A stretch of DNA of 64,000 bases, from NCBI RefSeq assembly GCF_900105255.1, contig NZ_LT629763.1, positions 3,420,001-3,484,000 on the forward strand. The letters are read 5' to 3'. Position numbers and translations under genes: made by a program. Shown here piece by piece: positions 17,773 through 27,854 of this stretch. This stretch comes from Halopseudomonas sabulinigri. GTDB lineage: Bacteria > Pseudomonadota > Gammaproteobacteria > Pseudomonadales > Pseudomonadaceae. The notes under the pieces were generated by a model. That model ran no database searches and was not told the DNA's origin. It worked only from the letters and a program-made list of their open reading frames with translations. Every line of letters starts with the position of its first letter. Within the stretch, counting starts at the first letter, position 1.

Positions 17773-19487
17773 TCGGCTTCAAGGCGGTTGCGGGTGGCGG
17801 GAATCAGGTCGCTGTCAGGGCTTTGCTCCAGTCCCTGTTTCCAGACTTTGCGGGCTTCTTTTTTGTTCCCCTGACGCCAGAGTACTTCGCCAAGGTGAGC
17901 GGCGACCTCCTGGTCGGGAAACTCGGCAAAGGCGCCGCGCAGCAGTTGCTCGGCGCGCTCCAGATCGCCCAGGCGGTAGTATACCCAGCCGAGGCTGTCG
18001 CGCACTGCCGGGTCGTCGGGTTCGAGTGCGGCGGCGCGTTGCAGCATGCTCAGGGCCTCATCCAGGCGCTCATTGCGGTCAGCCAGGGTGTAGCCCAGAG
18101 CGTTGAGCGCCATGGCGTTGTCGGGCTCGCGCGCCAATATAGTGCGTAGATCCTCTTCGGTTCCGGCGGGGTTGCCCAGTTGGTCATGCAGCATGGCGCG
18201 GGTATACAGCAGGCTGCTTTCCAGCGGATACGCCTGCAGGGCTGCGTTGGTGCTCTGCATGGCTTTTTCGGGTTGGCCGCTAAGGGCTTCGATTTCTATC
18301 TGGTAGAACGTCAGGGCGTGCTGCGGGTAGTCTTCCCGGTCCTGTTGCAGCTGGCTGCCCAGCTCCTCAAGCTGGCCCTGCCTGAACAGCAGCTGACTGA
18401 TCTGCAGGCGTGAGGTCAGCAGTTCGTTGCCGCTGTCGATCTGCTGCCAGGTTTTCAGCGCTGCCTCGGGTTGGCCCGCCGCCAGCTGCGCGTTACCCAG
18501 ATGGTAGCGCGCGGTATTGTTGTCGGGGCTGACCAGCAGCACTTGCTGCAACTGCTCGACCGCCTCGGTGGGCTGGTCCAGTTCAAGATAGATCAGACCT
18601 AACGAGAGGCGCAGGTCCGGGTCCTCGGGGTTGTCCTGCACCAGCTTGGCGTATTGGGTGCTGGCGGCGCGGTAGTCACCAGAGGTCACCAGCATGCGAG
18701 CCAACAGCAGACGCATGCGCGTGTCATCAGGAAAGGATTCCAGCCCGCTATAAAGTATCTGTTCGGCGCGGTCGGGGTCCTGCTCCACCACCAGGCGGCT
18801 GTGCAGCAGTATGGCGGCTGGCGCTGCGTCGGTGCCACGATGGTTCTCCAGCAGTGACAGGGCCTCGTCTTCGCGACCCGCTTGCTGCAGTAACAGCGCC
18901 TTGGCGAATACCAGTTGGGTGTTGTCCGGGTGGCGCTCCAGCATCTGCGTCAGGCTTTCCAGCAAGGCTTCGCGGGTGGGGGCGTCGCTTTCTGCGGCGG
19001 CCAGTGCGAGGAAGTCGAAATGTGTCTCGCCGTGCAGGTCCAGGGCGCGCTGCATCATGTCCATCGCCTGCTCATGCTGTCCGGTGCGAGCCAGGTGTAT
19101 GGCTGCGGAGCGCAGGGCTTCAGGATTGCTGCCATCCAGCTCGACCCAGAGTTGGGCCATGTCGAGCGCAGGCTTTTCGGCGCCGAGAAACTCCGCCACC
19201 CGCATGGCGCGTTCGGTCACGCCAGGGTCGCGGGTTTCGCGGGCCTGATGCAGGTAGTTGTCGAGGGCGATGTCGAAACGGTTGCGCTGGCCGGCAATTT
19301 CGGCGGTCAGCAGGTCGAACAAGGTGTCTTGACGGAACTGGCCGTACTCGATCGGTTCAGCCGGTGCTTCAACCACCTGAGCTGGCGGTTGCGGCGCGGG
19401 TTCCGGTTTGGATAGGGCGGTGCAGCCACCGACCAGTAGCCCGCCCATGAGCAACAATAAGGGGGGCGGGGTAAACGAAGCCTTCAT
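17769..19487 (-). CDS. tetratricopeptide-repeat lipoprotein
   Basis: 572 residues. The signal peptide ends in VGGC, so C22 should be lipidated. The rest is a chain of TPR helices covering most of the protein (for example DNTARYHLGNAQLAAGQPEAAL and DDPAVRDSLGWVYYRLGDLERA), a scaffold for protein-protein contacts in the periplasm. It corresponds to the TPR protein next to lolB and hemA in P. aeruginosa (PA4667), whose exact partner I do not know. The start is the ATG at 19487; an ATG four codons upstream (19499) is possible, while longer extensions lack signal-peptide features. Divergent from hemA. Confidence 0.88.
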   Translation of the reverse strand: MKASFTPPPLLLLMGGLLVGGCTALSKPEPAPQPPAQVVEAPAEPIEYGQFRQDTLFDLLTAEIAGQRNRFDIALDNYLHQARETRDPGVTERAMRVAEFLGAEKPALDMAQLWVELDGSNPEALRSAAIHLARTGQHEQAMDMMQRALDLHGETHFDFLALAAAESDAPTREALLESLTQMLERHPDNTQLVFAKALLLQQAGREDEALSLLENHRGTDAAPAAILLHSRLVVEQDPDRAEQILYSGLESFPDDTRMRLLLARMLVTSGDYRAASTQYAKLVQDNPEDPDLRLSLGLIYLELDQPTEAVEQLQQVLLVSPDNNTARYHLGNAQLAAGQPEAALKTWQQIDSGNELLTSRLQISQLLFRQGQLEELGSQLQQDREDYPQHALTFYQIEIEALSGQPEKAMQSTNAALQAYPLESSLLYTRAMLHDQLGNPAGTEEDLRTILAREPDNAMALNALGYTLADRNERLDEALSMLQRAAALEPDDPAVRDSLGWVYYRLGDLERAEQLLRGAFAEFPDQEVAAHLGEVLWRQGNKKEARKVWKQGLEQSPDSDLIPATRNRLEAE

Positions 19488-19786
19488 AGACACTCTCATA
19501 CGCTGCGATTGGGGAGCTGCCGAACCAGTCATCGGAACCTCATTTGCCGCCGCGGGGGTGGGCTGCAACGGTGCTCGCGAGCTGACCGCCAAGCGGTTTT
19601 CATCATGACACAGGATGTGCCGCAAACCCATACTCGGCAGGGTGTGCGGGGCAAAAGTGCGGTGTCCGCGGCGAATTGCCGCTCCACTGCGCAGCGTCGG
19701 TTGCCAAGCGGCAATTGATTGGCGCGGGGTAACATAGGACAATTAGTCCCTTTGGCAGTCGTTTCGTTCCGGCATCATGAGGCACC
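19488..19786. promoter_or_regulatory. divergent control region, TPR lipoprotein / hemA
   Basis: 299 bases without a gene. On the plus strand TTGATT (19715-19720) and GACAAT (19738-19743) are 17 bases apart and could form a sigma-70 promoter for hemA about 45 bases before its ATG. This is a weak match (4/6 for the -10). No clear operator was seen. Confidence 0.35.
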
Positions 19787-21136
19787 ATGGGTTTTATCGC
19801 ATTGGGCATCAATCACAAGACCGCAGGCGTGGAGGTGCGCGAGCGCCTGTCGTTTGCGCCTGAGCAGCTGCCGGATGCGCTGCAACGTCTGCGCGACGAG
19901 ACGGGCACCCAGGAAGTGGCCATTCTCTCTACCTGCAACCGCACCGAGCTGTACTGCGCGCAGGATCAGCTGGACGCCGAAAGCCTGGTCGCCTGGGTCG
20001 CCGCCTTCCATGGTATGACCGCAGACGAGGTACGCCGCTGCAGCTATTTGCATCAGGAGGCCGGCGCGGTCAATCACATGATGCGGGTCGCGGCCGGACT
20101 CGACTCCATGGTACTGGGCGAGCCGCAAATCCTCGGGCAGATGAAAGATGCCTGGCAGGCCGCGCGCACCGCCGGAACCCTGGGCCCCCATCTGGATCGA
20201 TTGTTCCAGAGTACCTTCAGCATGGCCAAGCAGGTGCGCACCGACACCCGTATTGGCGAAAACCCGGTCTCGGTCGCCTTCGCTGCGGTCAGTCTGGCCA
20301 AACAGATCTTTTCCGATCTGCGCCGCAGCACCGCGCTGTTGATCGGCGCTGGCGAGACCATCGGCCTGGTGGCGCGCCATCTATACGATCAGGGTGTGGG
20401 CAAGATCATCGTTGCCAACCGCACACTGGAGCGCGCGGCGGTGCTCAGCGAGCCCTTGGGTGGTCAGTCGATTGTGCTCAATCAGATTCCCGATGTGTTG
20501 GCGCAATGCGACGTGATCATCAGTTCGACTGCCAGTCCGTTGCCGATTCTGGGCAAGGGGGCGGTCGAGCGGGCACTCAAGCAGCGCAAGCACAAGCCGA
20601 TGTTCATGGTGGATATCGCCGTGCCGCGCGACATTGAGCCCGAAGTGGGTGACCTGGCCGATGTCTATCTTTACAGCGTGGACGACCTGCACCAGGTGAT
20701 CGAAGAGAATCTGCGCTCACGCCAGGGCGCGGCCAACGCCGCCGAGCGTCTTATTGAGGTTGGCACCGATGATTTCATGCAGCGCCTGCGCGCGCTGGCG
20801 GCGGTGGATGTGCTGCGCGATTACCGCAACAAGGCCGAGCAGTTGCGCGACCAGGAGCTGCTCAAGGCGCAGCAAAAACTGGAGCGGGGGATTGATCCGG
20901 CGCTGGTGCTGGCTGAGATGGCCCGGGGCCTGACCAACAAGTTGCTGCATGACCCCAGCGTGCAGCTCAAGCAGATGAGCGCCCAGGGGCGCGTGGAAGC
21001 GCTGGCGCTGGCGCAAGAGCTTTTTGCCCTGACCGGCAATGCGGCGGAGCGCGCGCCGCAGAACACCTCTTTATCTGATGTGGCGGCGGCCGACAGCACC
21101 ACCGGCACCGTGCATCCAATCCTACAAGGCAAATGA
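19787..21136 (+). CDS. hemA: glutamyl-tRNA reductase
   Basis: 449 residues. It reduces glutamyl-tRNA(Glu) with NADPH to glutamate semialdehyde, the entry step of C5 haem synthesis. The nucleophile C50 lies in STCNRTELY, the NADPH-binding loop [13 protein letters not shown] is near 186-198, and the C-terminal dimerisation helix follows (about 320-420). An extra low-complexity tail of about 30 residues ends the protein. It heads the hemA-prfA-prmC-moeB-murI run, in which every junction overlaps. Confidence 0.97.
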   Translation: MGFIALGINHKTAGVEVRERLSFAPEQLPDALQRLRDETGTQEVAILSTCNRTELYCAQDQLDAESLVAWVAAFHGMTADEVRRCSYLHQEAGAVNHMMRVAAGLDSMVLGEPQILGQMKDAWQAARTAGTLGPHLDRLFQSTFSMAKQVRTDTRIGENPVSVAFAAVSLAKQIFSDLRRSTALLIGAGETIGLVARHLYDQGVGKIIVANRTLERAAVLSEPLGGQSIVLNQIPDVLAQCDVIISSTASPLPILGKGAVERALKQRKHKPMFMVDIAVPRDIEPEVGDLADVYLYSVDDLHQVIEENLRSRQGAANAAERLIEVGTDDFMQRLRALAAVDVLRDYRNKAEQLRDQELLKAQQKLERGIDPALVLAEMARGLTNKLLHDPSVQLKQMSAQGRVEALALAQELFALTGNAAERAPQNTSLSDVAAADSTTGTVHPILQGK

Positions 21137-22221
21137 TGAAAGCATCCCTGTTGAACCGTCTGGACACCTTGAGCGAGCGTTTCGAAGAGTTGTCGGCGCT
21201 GCTCAGTGATGCCGAGGTGATCAGCGATCAAAACCGCTTCCGTGCCTATTCCAAGGAGTACGCCGAGTTGGAAGCCACGGTGAAGTGTTACGACAGTTGG
21301 CGCAGTGTGCAGGGCGACCTGGAAGAAGCGCGCAGTCTGCTCAAGGACAGTGATCCCGACCTGCGGGAAATGGCCGAGGAAGACGCCGCCGCCAGCGAGG
21401 CCCAAGTGGTGGCGCTGGAAGAGGAGCTGAACCGCCTGTTGCTGCCCAAGGACCCTAACGACGAACGCAACGTATTTCTTGAAGTACGCGCCGGTACCGG
21501 CGGTGATGAGGCCGCGATCTTTGCTGGTGATCTGTTTCGCATGTACAGCCGCTACGCCGAACGGCAGGGCTGGCGCGTCGAGATTCTTTCCGAGAATGCC
21601 GGCGAGCACGGTGGCTATAAAGAAGTCATTGCCCGGGTTGAAGGGCAGAGCGTGTACGCCAAGCTGAAGTTCGAGTCGGGTGCGCATCGCGTGCAGCGGG
21701 TACCCGAGACCGAATCTCAGGGACGCATTCATACGTCGGCCTGCACCGTAGCGGTCCTGCCGGAAATGGACGCCCAGGCCGAGATCGAGATCAACGCCAA
21801 TGACCTGCGTGTCGATACCTACCGCGCCTCGGGCGCCGGCGGCCAGCACGTCAATAAGACCGATTCTGCGATTCGCCTGACGCACTTGCCCACGGGTATC
21901 GTTGTTGAGTGTCAGGATGAGCGCTCGCAGCACAAGAACCGCGCACGTGCGATGAGTCTGTTGCAGGCCAAACTGGTCAACCAGCAGCGCGAAGCGCAGG
22001 AAAAGGAAATTTCCGATACCCGCCGTTCGCTGGTCGGTTCGGGTGACCGTTCCGAGCGCATCCGTACCTATAACTTCCCACAGGGTCGGGTCACCGATCA
22101 CCGCATCAATCTCACCCTGTACAGCCTCGACGAGGTAATTCAGGGTGGCCTCGATGGCGTGGTCGAACCCTTGCTCCGCGAATATCAGGCTGATCAACTG
22201 GCGGCCCTGGAAAACGCATGA
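21136..22221 (+). CDS. prfA: peptide chain release factor 1
   Basis: 361 residues. RF1 ends translation at UAA and UAG. The catalytic GGQ is present in [15 protein letters not shown]. The stop-codon reading tripeptide, of the form PxT in RF1, is P-E-T here ([14 protein letters not shown]), where E. coli has PAT. Start chosen at ATG 21136 (MKASLLNRL), which shares a base with the hemA TGA; an ATG one codon earlier is equally possible. The glutamine in GGQ is the target of PrmC, encoded next. Confidence 0.96.
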   Translation: MKASLLNRLDTLSERFEELSALLSDAEVISDQNRFRAYSKEYAELEATVKCYDSWRSVQGDLEEARSLLKDSDPDLREMAEEDAAASEAQVVALEEELNRLLLPKDPNDERNVFLEVRAGTGGDEAAIFAGDLFRMYSRYAERQGWRVEILSENAGEHGGYKEVIARVEGQSVYAKLKFESGAHRVQRVPETESQGRIHTSACTVAVLPEMDAQAEIEINANDLRVDTYRASGAGGQHVNKTDSAIRLTHLPTGIVVECQDERSQHKNRARAMSLLQAKLVNQQREAQEKEISDTRRSLVGSGDRSERIRTYNFPQGRVTDHRINLTLYSLDEVIQGGLDGVVEPLLREYQADQLAALENA

Positions 22222-23051
22222 GCCTGACCGTCGCCGAGCTGTTGGCGCAGGCCGAATTGCCTGGTTCGGACAGCCCCGCGCTGGACGCCGAGTTGTTGCT
22301 GTGCCAGGTGCTGGGCAAGGGGCGCAGTTATTTGCGCAGCTGGCCGGATGCCCAGCTCGGTGATGAACAGATAGCCGCTTTTCACGCGTTGCTGGCGCGC
22401 CGACGCGCCGGCGAGCCCGTAGCCTACCTGCTGGGCGAGCGGGGTTTCTGGACGCTGGACCTGCAGGTCAGCCCGGCCACGCTGATCCCACGCCCGGACA
22501 CCGAGCGGCTGGTCGAACTCGGGTTGGAACTTGGCCCGCAGGGGCCGGCTGCGGTGCTCGATCTGGGCACCGGCAGCGGCGCCATCGCGCTGGCGCTGGC
22601 GGCGGAACGGCCAGACTGGCAACTGACCGGCAGTGACCGGGTCGCCGAGGCCGTGGTGTTGGCGCAGTGCAACGCCGAGCGGTTGCGACTTAGCAATGTG
22701 CAGTTTGTGCTCAGCCACTGGTTTGCCGAATTGCAAGGTCAGCGATTCGAATTGATTGTGTCCAACCCGCCTTACATTGCCGCCGATGACCCGCATCTAG
22801 CGCAGGGCGACGTGCGCTTTGAACCGCGCAGTGCGTTGGTCAGCGGCGCCGATGGTCTGGATGATATTCGCCATTTGGTCAGTACCGCACCGGCGCATCT
22901 GCAACCCGGTGGCTGGCTGCTGCTGGAACACGGTTGGCAGCAGGCCGAGGCGGTGGCCGAGTTGTTGCGCGCTCGCGGCTATCAACAGGTCCAGAGCTGG
23001 CGCGATCTGGGCGGCAACCTGCGGGTCACGGGAGGGCGCTGGCATGGATGA
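22218..23051 (+). CDS. prmC: release factor glutamine methyltransferase
   Basis: 277 residues. It methylates the GGQ glutamine of RF1 and RF2 and raises their activity. The SAM-binding motif I is DLGTGSG at 115-121, and the substrate-glutamine motif NPPY is at 183-186. An N-terminal helical domain (about 1-75) binds the release factor. The start overlaps prfA by 4 bases and the end overlaps moeB by 8. Confidence 0.95.
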   Translation: MSLTVAELLAQAELPGSDSPALDAELLLCQVLGKGRSYLRSWPDAQLGDEQIAAFHALLARRRAGEPVAYLLGERGFWTLDLQVSPATLIPRPDTERLVELGLELGPQGPAAVLDLGTGSGAIALALAAERPDWQLTGSDRVAEAVVLAQCNAERLRLSNVQFVLSHWFAELQGQRFELIVSNPPYIAADDPHLAQGDVRFEPRSALVSGADGLDDIRHLVSTAPAHLQPGGWLLLEHGWQQAEAVAELLRARGYQQVQSWRDLGGNLRVTGGRWHG

Positions 23052-23805
23052 CGAAAGCCTGCTGCGTTACAGCCGGCAGATACTGCTGCCGCAAATCGAC
23101 ATTGCCGGCCAGCAGCGGCTGCTGAACAGCCGCGTGCTGATCGTTGGCCTCGGTGGCCTGGGCGCACCGGTCGCGCTCTATCTGGCAGCGGCCGGGGTCG
23201 GCACTCTGCTGCTGGCTGATCATGACCGGGTGGATCTGACCAATCTGCAGCGCCAGATCATTCATCACAGCGCTAGCCTCGGCCAGCTCAAGGTAGACTC
23301 CGCCGCCGAGCGCTTGCACGCGCTCAACCCCGAGGTGCAGGTGCGGCGTTTGCCCACCGCGCTGGCCGAAGACAGCCTGCAGGCGGCGATTGCGGAGGTT
23401 GATCTGGTGCTCGATTGTTCTGACAACTTTGCCACCCGGCAGGCGGTCAATGCCGCCTGCTTCGCGTTGGGCAAGCCGCTGGTCTCCGGCGCGGCCATTC
23501 GCCTGGAAGGTCAGCTCAGCGTGTTTGATCCGCGCGACGACGTCAGCCCCTGTTATCAGTGCCTGTATGGCGCAGGTGAGGGCGATGACGTGGCGCTGAG
23601 CTGCAGTGAAGCAGGCGTGCTCGGCCCCTTGGTCGGGCTGGTTGGCAGCCTGCAGGCGCTGGAGGCACTCAAGTTGCTGGCCGGTTTTGGTACGCCGCTG
23701 GTGGGGCGCCTGCTGCTGATCGATGCGCTCGACAGTCGCTTCCGTGAAATGCGCGTGCGGCGTGATCCGGCTTGTGCCTGCTGCACCGCCAGGGCTGCCT
23801 CTTGA
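23044..23805 (+). CDS. moeB: MoeB/ThiF-type E1-like adenylyltransferase
   Basis: 253 residues. It adenylates the C-terminal glycine of a ubiquitin-like sulfur carrier (MoaD, and/or ThiS) for molybdopterin or thiazole synthesis. The ATP loop GLGGLG is at 35-40, the zinc cysteines are C170/C173 and C244/C247, and C187 sits in the crossover loop. Its position between prmC and murI matches the P. aeruginosa gene called moeB. It lacks a rhodanese domain, like E. coli MoeB. Which carrier it serves cannot be told from this window. Confidence 0.9.
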   Translation: MDDESLLRYSRQILLPQIDIAGQQRLLNSRVLIVGLGGLGAPVALYLAAAGVGTLLLADHDRVDLTNLQRQIIHHSASLGQLKVDSAAERLHALNPEVQVRRLPTALAEDSLQAAIAEVDLVLDCSDNFATRQAVNAACFALGKPLVSGAAIRLEGQLSVFDPRDDVSPCYQCLYGAGEGDDVALSCSEAGVLGPLVGLVGSLQALEALKLLAGFGTPLVGRLLLIDALDSRFREMRVRRDPACACCTARAAS

Positions 23806-24587
23806 ACGCCCCGGTTGGCGTATTCGACTCCGGTGTCGGTGGCCTGTCGGTGCTGCGCGAGATTCGCCAGCTGTTGCCGGCGGAGTCGCTACTCTACGTT
23901 GCCGACAGCGGCTACGTACCCTACGGCGACAAGCCGCCTGAGCAGATTCGCGAACGTAGCCGTGCCATTGCCCGTTTTCTGATCGAGCGCGGCGCCAAGG
24001 CGCTGGTACTGGCGTGCAATACCGCTACGGCCGCCGCGATCAACGATTTGCGCGGCGAGTTCGACCTGCCGATCATTGGCATGGAGCCGGCCGTCAAGCC
24101 GGCAGCCCTGGCCACCCGCAATGGTGTGGTAGGTGTGCTGGCCACCACCGGCACCCTGCAAAGCGCTAAATTTGCCGCCTTGCTGGACCGCTTCGCGCGC
24201 TCGGTCAAGGTCATCACCCAGCCTTGTCCGGGACTGGTCGAGTGTGTCGAGCGTGGCGAATTGAGCGGTCCGGCGGTGGAGGCGCTGCTGCAGCGTTACA
24301 CAGCGCCCCTGCTGGCGGCCGGTTGCGACACCCTGATTCTAGGTTGTACTCACTACCCCTTTCTGCGCCCCGCGTTGCAGTGCCTGTTGCCGCCGCAGGT
24401 ACAGATTGTCGATACCGGTGCGGCAGTGGCCCGTCAGTTACAGGTCAAACTGACCGAAAACCAGCTGCTCAGCCGCCAGCCGCCAGCTGCCACCGCGTTC
24501 TGGAGCAGTGGTGACCCGCAGCAGATGTACGCCGTGCTGCCGGTTTTGCTGGGTGAGAACGCGCAAGTAGAAAATCTCGGCATCTAA
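23802..24587 (+). CDS. murI: glutamate racemase
   Basis: 261 residues from a TTG start at 23802 that overlaps the moeB stop (TTGA), with AGGG seven bases upstream. A TTG ten codons earlier is less likely because the family begins close to [11 protein letters not shown]. It makes D-glutamate for peptidoglycan. The two catalytic cysteines are C72 (ACNTATA) and C182 (GCTHYP), with D9-S10 in the substrate loop. Confidence 0.94.
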   Translation: MNAPVGVFDSGVGGLSVLREIRQLLPAESLLYVADSGYVPYGDKPPEQIRERSRAIARFLIERGAKALVLACNTATAAAINDLRGEFDLPIIGMEPAVKPAALATRNGVVGVLATTGTLQSAKFAALLDRFARSVKVITQPCPGLVECVERGELSGPAVEALLQRYTAPLLAAGCDTLILGCTHYPFLRPALQCLLPPQVQIVDTGAAVARQLQVKLTENQLLSRQPPAATAFWSSGDPQQMYAVLPVLLGENAQVENLGI

Positions 24588-24649
24588 GAACTTTTGGGCG
24601 AAGTACTGTCTATTTTGTGTCTGTTTAACGAAATGCTAAGGAAAAGAGC

Positions 24650-25177
24650 ATGAGAAATAAGGGCTTGATGCTGGGTAGTATGTTGTCGGTCATGGCGTTC
24701 AGTTCACCGGTCTTTGCGCTTGACGGCCTCACCCTTGAAGCAGGGCACACCAACGAATCAACGGATGCCTATCGTCTGGCTGCGCAGTTCGAGTTTGCCA
24801 GTGAAATGTGGCGTAGTGATGGTGGCGCGGTAGCATTGGACGGTTACTGGGATGCCGGTTACACCTATTGGAATGATCTGGACACCCAAAGTATTTCGCT
24901 GACGCCGATGTTCCGCCTGCAGTTTGGACCCGACAACGGCGGCGTGACGCCGTTTCTGGAAGCGGGTATCGGTGCTGCGCTGTTCAGTGAGAGCAATCTC
25001 GATGACCGCCGGGACCTGGGGTCAAACTTCCAGTTTGAGGATCGCATTGGCGCTGGCTTGCGCTTTGCGTCCGGTTCCGAGCTGGGGTTGCGCTATTACC
25101 ACTATTCGAACGCCGGCATAGAGCAGCCGAACCAGGGCATCAACAAGGCCGCTCTATACTATCGCTTCGCCATCTGA
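24650..25177 (+). CDS. pagL: PagL-type lipid A 3-O-deacylase (catalytic acid replaced)
   Basis: 175 residues with a signal peptide cut after about residue 23 (VFA/LDG) and an eight-stranded outer-membrane barrel. PagL removes the 3-position acyl chain from lipid A. The motif H151-Y-S153-N-A-G and the following QPNQG match the PagL active site (H126 and S128 in P. aeruginosa). The catalytic glutamate, E140 there, falls twelve residues after the serine; here that position is N165. Activity may be reduced or rely on another residue. AAGGA precedes the ATG. The gene sits after murI exactly as in P. aeruginosa. Confidence 0.85.
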   Translation: MRNKGLMLGSMLSVMAFSSPVFALDGLTLEAGHTNESTDAYRLAAQFEFASEMWRSDGGAVALDGYWDAGYTYWNDLDTQSISLTPMFRLQFGPDNGGVTPFLEAGIGAALFSESNLDDRRDLGSNFQFEDRIGAGLRFASGSELGLRYYHYSNAGIEQPNQGINKAALYYRFAI

Positions 25178-25194
25178 GCGTTGACTGGCAGCGT

Positions 25195-25725
25195 CTAGCG
25201 GCGCTGCCGGGCCAGCTGCAGCAGGCGAAATTGCTCCCGGTACAGGTGGGCAAACCCGTGCAGCAACGGCATGACTAGGGCCCATATCGGCGCCAAGATC
25301 CAGAGGGTCGCTTGCTGGCCGAGCGGTAGGCTGACACTGGCCAGGGCGCTACCGGCAAAATACGCCATGGGCCCGCCCACGGCGCCCAGCACCGCAGCAA
25401 GCCAGATTGGCTTGGCGCTCCAGGCCAGCGAGTGATTCAGCGTGGTCCCCAATAGTGCCCATAGCAGCACCAGCCAAAGCGGGGCGAGGGTATCGGTGGT
25501 GGCGAAGTCGAACACCCCTAACTGCAACAGAAAAGAGTCCAGCGCGGCGCCGGTCAATGCAACGCTGACCACCAGTTTGCCCTCGGCAGCCCAAGAACTG
25601 ATCCAGCAAAAATGCAGCACCAGCGCCGCCAGCGGAACGAGCAGCCACCAGCTGGTCCCGCCCAGCACGCAGGCGAACCAGCCAGCTTGAAACAGCAGCG
25701 CGTTGGCGATCAGTCGAGTGGGCAT
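25195..25725 (-). CDS. DUF2878 membrane protein
   Basis: 176 residues, almost entirely hydrophobic with about six membrane helices. It matches the DUF2878 family, small inner-membrane proteins of unknown role that travel with CFA-type methyltransferase, DUF1365 and FAD-oxidoreductase genes. It is the last gene of the photolyase operon, one base after the methyltransferase stop. It may act on or transport a lipid intermediate, but that is guesswork from company kept. Confidence 0.8.
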   Translation of the reverse strand: MPTRLIANALLFQAGWFACVLGGTSWWLLVPLAALVLHFCWISSWAAEGKLVVSVALTGAALDSFLLQLGVFDFATTDTLAPLWLVLLWALLGTTLNHSLAWSAKPIWLAAVLGAVGGPMAYFAGSALASVSLPLGQQATLWILAPIWALVMPLLHGFAHLYREQFRLLQLARQRR

Positions 25726-25726
25726 A

Positions 25727-27055
25727 TCACTCCCCCAGAGCGTAAAGATCCAATTTGGGTCTGGCGTCGGGTTTGCTTAGCAGGACCTGCGCAGTGCCGA
25801 TGGAGCGCTCGATAAAACCGCCCTCGCAGTAGCACAGGTAGAACTCCCAGAGCCGAAAAAAGGCGTCATCATACCCGAGATGGGCTAGCTCGCCACGGGC
25901 CGCACGCAGGTTCTGGTGCCAGTGACGCAGGGTGCGTGCATAGTGGCTGCCGATGTCTTCCAGGTGCAGCATCGCCAGGTCGGTGTGCTTGCGGGTCAAC
26001 TCGGCAATCAGGCTGATCGAGGGTAATGAGCCGCCGGGGAATATGTAACGCTGGATGAAATCCACACTGCGCCGCGCCTGCTCGTAGCGCTGGTCGCGAA
26101 TAGTGATGGCCTGCAGCAGCATCAGGCCGTTTGGCTTGAGCCGCGCGGCGCAGGTTTCAAAATAGTTGCGAAAGAATTCATGCCCGACCGCCTCGACCAT
26201 TTCGATCGAGACCAGCTTGTCGTACTGTCCGTCGAGTTCACGGTAATCCTTGAGCAGCAGGGTGATGCGATCTTCTAGGCCCAGCTCGCGGATGCGCTGC
26301 GCGGTGAAGGCATACTGTTCATCGGACAGGGTGGTGGTGGTGACCCGGCAGCCATAATGGGTCGCGGCGTAGATCGCCATGCTGCCCCAGCCGGTACCGA
26401 TTTCCAGCAGGTGATCATCCGCGCACAATTCCAGTTTGCAGCAGATGCGCTTGAGCTTGTTCCACTGCGCCTGCTCCAGATTGTCCTCACTGGGCGGGAA
26501 GATCGCAGCCGAATACATCATGCTCGGGTCTAGGAAGTTTTCGAACAGCGCATTGCCCAGGTCGTAGTGCGCCTGAATGTTGCGCCTGGAACCGCTGAGA
26601 GTGTTGCGGTTGAGCCAGTGCAGCCATTTCAGCGCGGGTGCGCCGAGCCGGGCGAGGCCGGTTTCCATGGCATCCAGTACATCCAGATTGCGTACGAACA
26701 GCCGCGTGACCGCGGTAAGGTCCGGGGTCGACCAGTAGCCCTGGATATAGGCCTCGCCGGAGCCGACGCTGCCATTGCTGGCAATCATGCCGTAAGCGGC
26801 GGCATCCTCTACGCGGATCTCGGCATGCAGACCATCGCTGTCGGGCTGGCCGAAATGCAGCGTCTGCCCTGCCTCGTGCACCGTCAGAGTACCTCGGGTG
26901 ATGGCGCTCAATTGCCGCAACACAGCGCGGCGACTGAGCGTGGTCAGCCAGCCGTTTGCTGCCCCGCCCTGGTCTTTATTGCGTTGCACCGCTGGGGCGG
27001 GTGACGGCGTCTTTCGGCGGTTGGCAAGCGCATCATCTGGGCTGCTGGGTTTCAT
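25727..27055 (-). CDS. CFA-family fatty-acid methyltransferase (non-canonical active site)
   Basis: 442 residues. The C-terminal two thirds are a SAM-dependent methyltransferase of the cyclopropane-fatty-acid synthase family: HYDLGNALFENFLDP (163-177) and SAM loop LEIGTGWGS (217-225). It should act on unsaturated acyl chains of membrane phospholipids. Compared with E. coli Cfa, E239 is kept (E288), but C139 is replaced by A183 (MYSAAIF) and H266 by Q315 (LLQAIT). These residues hold the bicarbonate base needed to close the cyclopropane ring. It may therefore make a methylated chain instead. The start has AAGGAG upstream and overlaps DUF1365 by 23 bases. Confidence 0.88.
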   Translation of the reverse strand: MKPSSPDDALANRRKTPSPAPAVQRNKDQGGAANGWLTTLSRRAVLRQLSAITRGTLTVHEAGQTLHFGQPDSDGLHAEIRVEDAAAYGMIASNGSVGSGEAYIQGYWSTPDLTAVTRLFVRNLDVLDAMETGLARLGAPALKWLHWLNRNTLSGSRRNIQAHYDLGNALFENFLDPSMMYSAAIFPPSEDNLEQAQWNKLKRICCKLELCADDHLLEIGTGWGSMAIYAATHYGCRVTTTTLSDEQYAFTAQRIRELGLEDRITLLLKDYRELDGQYDKLVSIEMVEAVGHEFFRNYFETCAARLKPNGLMLLQAITIRDQRYEQARRSVDFIQRYIFPGGSLPSISLIAELTRKHTDLAMLHLEDIGSHYARTLRHWHQNLRAARGELAHLGYDDAFFRLWEFYLCYCEGGFIERSIGTAQVLLSKPDARPKLDLYALGE

Positions 27056-27854
27056 CGGACTGCTCCTTGACGATAACGGCTGAAGACGTTTGCAGGCTGT
27101 GCTCGGCTTGCTGGTGGTCGAATATGGGTGTGCGCTTGATTAGCAGGCGTGCCGCCTGCCAGTAGATCGCGCTCACTGTTTTCAGCACCATGAACGGGAA
27201 CGAGCAGGCTTCGCTGCGCAGCAGGCTGGCGCTAAGCGGCGTGCGCTCAAGGCTTAGCGTGGCGTCGAACAGCCGCTGCTCGCCTTGCCAGTCTTCCATG
27301 TGCACGCGCAGGCGCTGCGCGGGTTGGCTAAAACGCATGCGGTAATCCAGGTCCGCCGGCAGAAAAGGCGAGACATGAAACGCCTTGCGCGTCTCTACCC
27401 GCTGCTCGCTGCGCTGCGGGTCGGCTTTGATCAGATAGCAGAAGCGCTCGCGCCATGGCGTGTTGGTCACCTCGGCGATGATCGCCTGCAGCTGGCCTGC
27501 GCGGTCATGGCAATAGAAAAAGGACACCGGGTTGAACACCAGGCCAAAGCTGCGCACCTGAGTCAGTAGCTGTACGGCGCCGTCGGCGCAGACGCCAAGC
27601 TGCTCCTGCACCAAGCGCTGCGCGCAGGCTTTCAGGCTTTCGTCGTCGGCGCGCTGATCGCGCAGGTAATCCAGCTCGCGAAAGCGCATGGGCGAGTACC
27701 AGCGCCCTGACCATAACCAACTGAGGCCGAAGACGGCGGCCTGTTCATCCAGGTCGAGCAACAGCAGGCTGGTGCGGTAGTTGAATGCGTGCTGGCGCGG
27801 GGCGTGCCGGCGATGCCGCACCTCTCCCCGGTAGAGCGCGCTGGCGAGCGTCAT
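27033..27854 (-). CDS. DUF1365 family protein
   Basis: 273 residues of the DUF1365 family, with the usual N-terminal LYRGEVRHRRHAPRQHAFNYRT and central NPVSFFYCHD motifs. Members nearly always lie beside a CFA-like methyltransferase and an FAD oxidoreductase, and are thought to help modify fatty acids; no reaction is established to my knowledge. The start shares a base with the stop of the FAD oxidoreductase upstream (TAATG). Confidence 0.88.
   Translation of the reverse strand: MTLASALYRGEVRHRRHAPRQHAFNYRTSLLLLDLDEQAAVFGLSWLWSGRWYSPMRFRELDYLRDQRADDESLKACAQRLVQEQLGVCADGAVQLLTQVRSFGLVFNPVSFFYCHDRAGQLQAIIAEVTNTPWRERFCYLIKADPQRSEQRVETRKAFHVSPFLPADLDYRMRFSQPAQRLRVHMEDWQGEQRLFDATLSLERTPLSASLLRSEACSFPFMVLKTVSAIYWQAARLLIKRTPIFDHQQAEHSLQTSSAVIVKEQSDETQQPR

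Noticed and set aside
20821-22197. 458-codon minus-strand open frame
   Set aside because: Antisense shadow of hemA and prfA, both clearly real; no family features.
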